DNA of 15,296 nt from CAYVSF01 sp046482855 (GTDB lineage: Bacteria; Bacteroidota; Bacteroidia; Bacteroidales; UBA12077): assembly GCA_046482855.1 (NCBI GenBank), contig JAWOEH010000024.1, forward strand, positions 1 to 15,296, in the 5' to 3' direction. Shown here in pieces: positions 14,994 to 15,296 of the stretch. Made by a program: the position numbers and the translations under genes. Numbering within the stretch: position 1 is the first letter of the stretch; each line of letters begins with the position of its first letter. The notes under the pieces were generated by a model. The model did no database searches. It was not told where the DNA came from and saw nothing but the letters and a program-made list of their open reading frames with translations.

Positions 14994-15296
14994 TTATCTC
15001 ATCAAATATAATTGTGCGCAGGCTTTTGCATCCGACAAGGCCTCGTGATGATTTAGTTGTACGCCCATACGGGCACAACAAGCATCCAATTTGGCAGGCT
15101 TAAATCCTTTGGCGCGGTATATTTTCATAGTGCACTCCCATCGTTCAGACAAACCCAAATTTTCATAGGGCAGTGCGTAATAATTCATGGTGTTTTTCAA
15201 TACGCTTCGGTCAAACGATTCGTTATGAGCCACCACTGTGCGCCCCTTCAAGCGCTTTTCAATTTCCGGAAAGATCTCCTCAAAATCGGGTGCCAT
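14994..15296 (-). CDS. DnaQ-like DEDDh 3'-5' exonuclease, 5' end outside window
   Basis: The C-terminal 100 residues of an exonuclease of the DNA polymerase III epsilon type. The Exo II motif is AHNESFDRSVL (D29 of this fragment) and the Exo III motif is HEALSDAKACAQL, with the H-x4-D spacing H84/D89 that defines the DEDDh class. The Exo I motif (D-x-E) must lie upstream, beyond the window end, so the Met at the edge is probably internal. Such short stand-alone proteins proofread or trim DNA or RNA ends and are common near unrelated housekeeping genes. The gene is convergent with the LtaS-like gene across a shared terminator. Confidence 0.85.
   Translation of the reverse strand: MAPDFEEIFPEIEKRLKGRTVVAHNESFDRSVLKNTMNYYALPYENLGLSERWECTMKIYRAKGFKPAKLDACCARMGVQLNHHEALSDAKACAQLYLMR

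Overview
The window looks like chromosomal DNA from a Bacteroidota bacterium, probably of the Marinilabiliales/Bacteroidales type. This is an inference from four things. Sequences matching the Bacteroidota promoter box TAnnTTTG lie ahead of several genes. The MacAB-type operon has the split architecture with one ATPase and two permeases. There is a patatin-POTRA-barrel outer-membrane protein. There is also a large transmembrane sensor fused to its own receiver and DNA-binding domain. I see no phage, insertion sequence, CRISPR array or tRNA.

Layout. 1-324: non-coding, holding a rho-independent terminator for the operon to its right and, at the far left, a possible rRNA-like promoter/leader reading off the window. 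325-4644 (minus): four-gene ABC export operon of ATPase, two paralogous FtsX/MacB-fold permeases and a membrane-fusion adaptor. 4645-4861: divergent control region with a nested, nearly co-centred palindrome. 4862-5680 (plus): PLP-dependent class IV aminotransferase. 5677-6417 (minus): divergent family-1-like uracil-DNA glycosylase. 6418-6603: overlapping divergent promoters with a 14-bp perfect palindrome at the predicted glycosylase start site. 6604-6843 (plus): small orphan protein. 6840-7659 (minus): two-gene unit of a TPR miniprotein and a two-helix membrane protein. 7722-10280 (minus): 852-residue membrane regulator with a periplasmic FG-GAP/VCBS-like sensor, a kinase-like region that has lost its key motifs, a receiver and a LuxR-like HTH. 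10281-10660: long intergenic region. 10661-12934 (plus): patatin/POTRA/beta-barrel protein. 13006-14967 (plus): LtaS-type membrane phosphotransferase. 14968-14991: strong terminator hairpin between convergent genes. 14994-15296 (minus): 3' part of a DEDDh exonuclease cut by the window end.

How it fits together. Most genes concern the cell envelope: the export pump, the membrane-spanning regulator, the outer-membrane lipase and the LtaS-like head-group transferase. The two repair-type enzymes (glycosylase, exonuclease) are not adjacent, and nothing suggests they work together. The most unusual items are the fused regulator with a dead-looking kinase, the glycosylase with altered signature motifs, and the palindromes in the two divergent control regions. 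I found no clear new multi-gene system.
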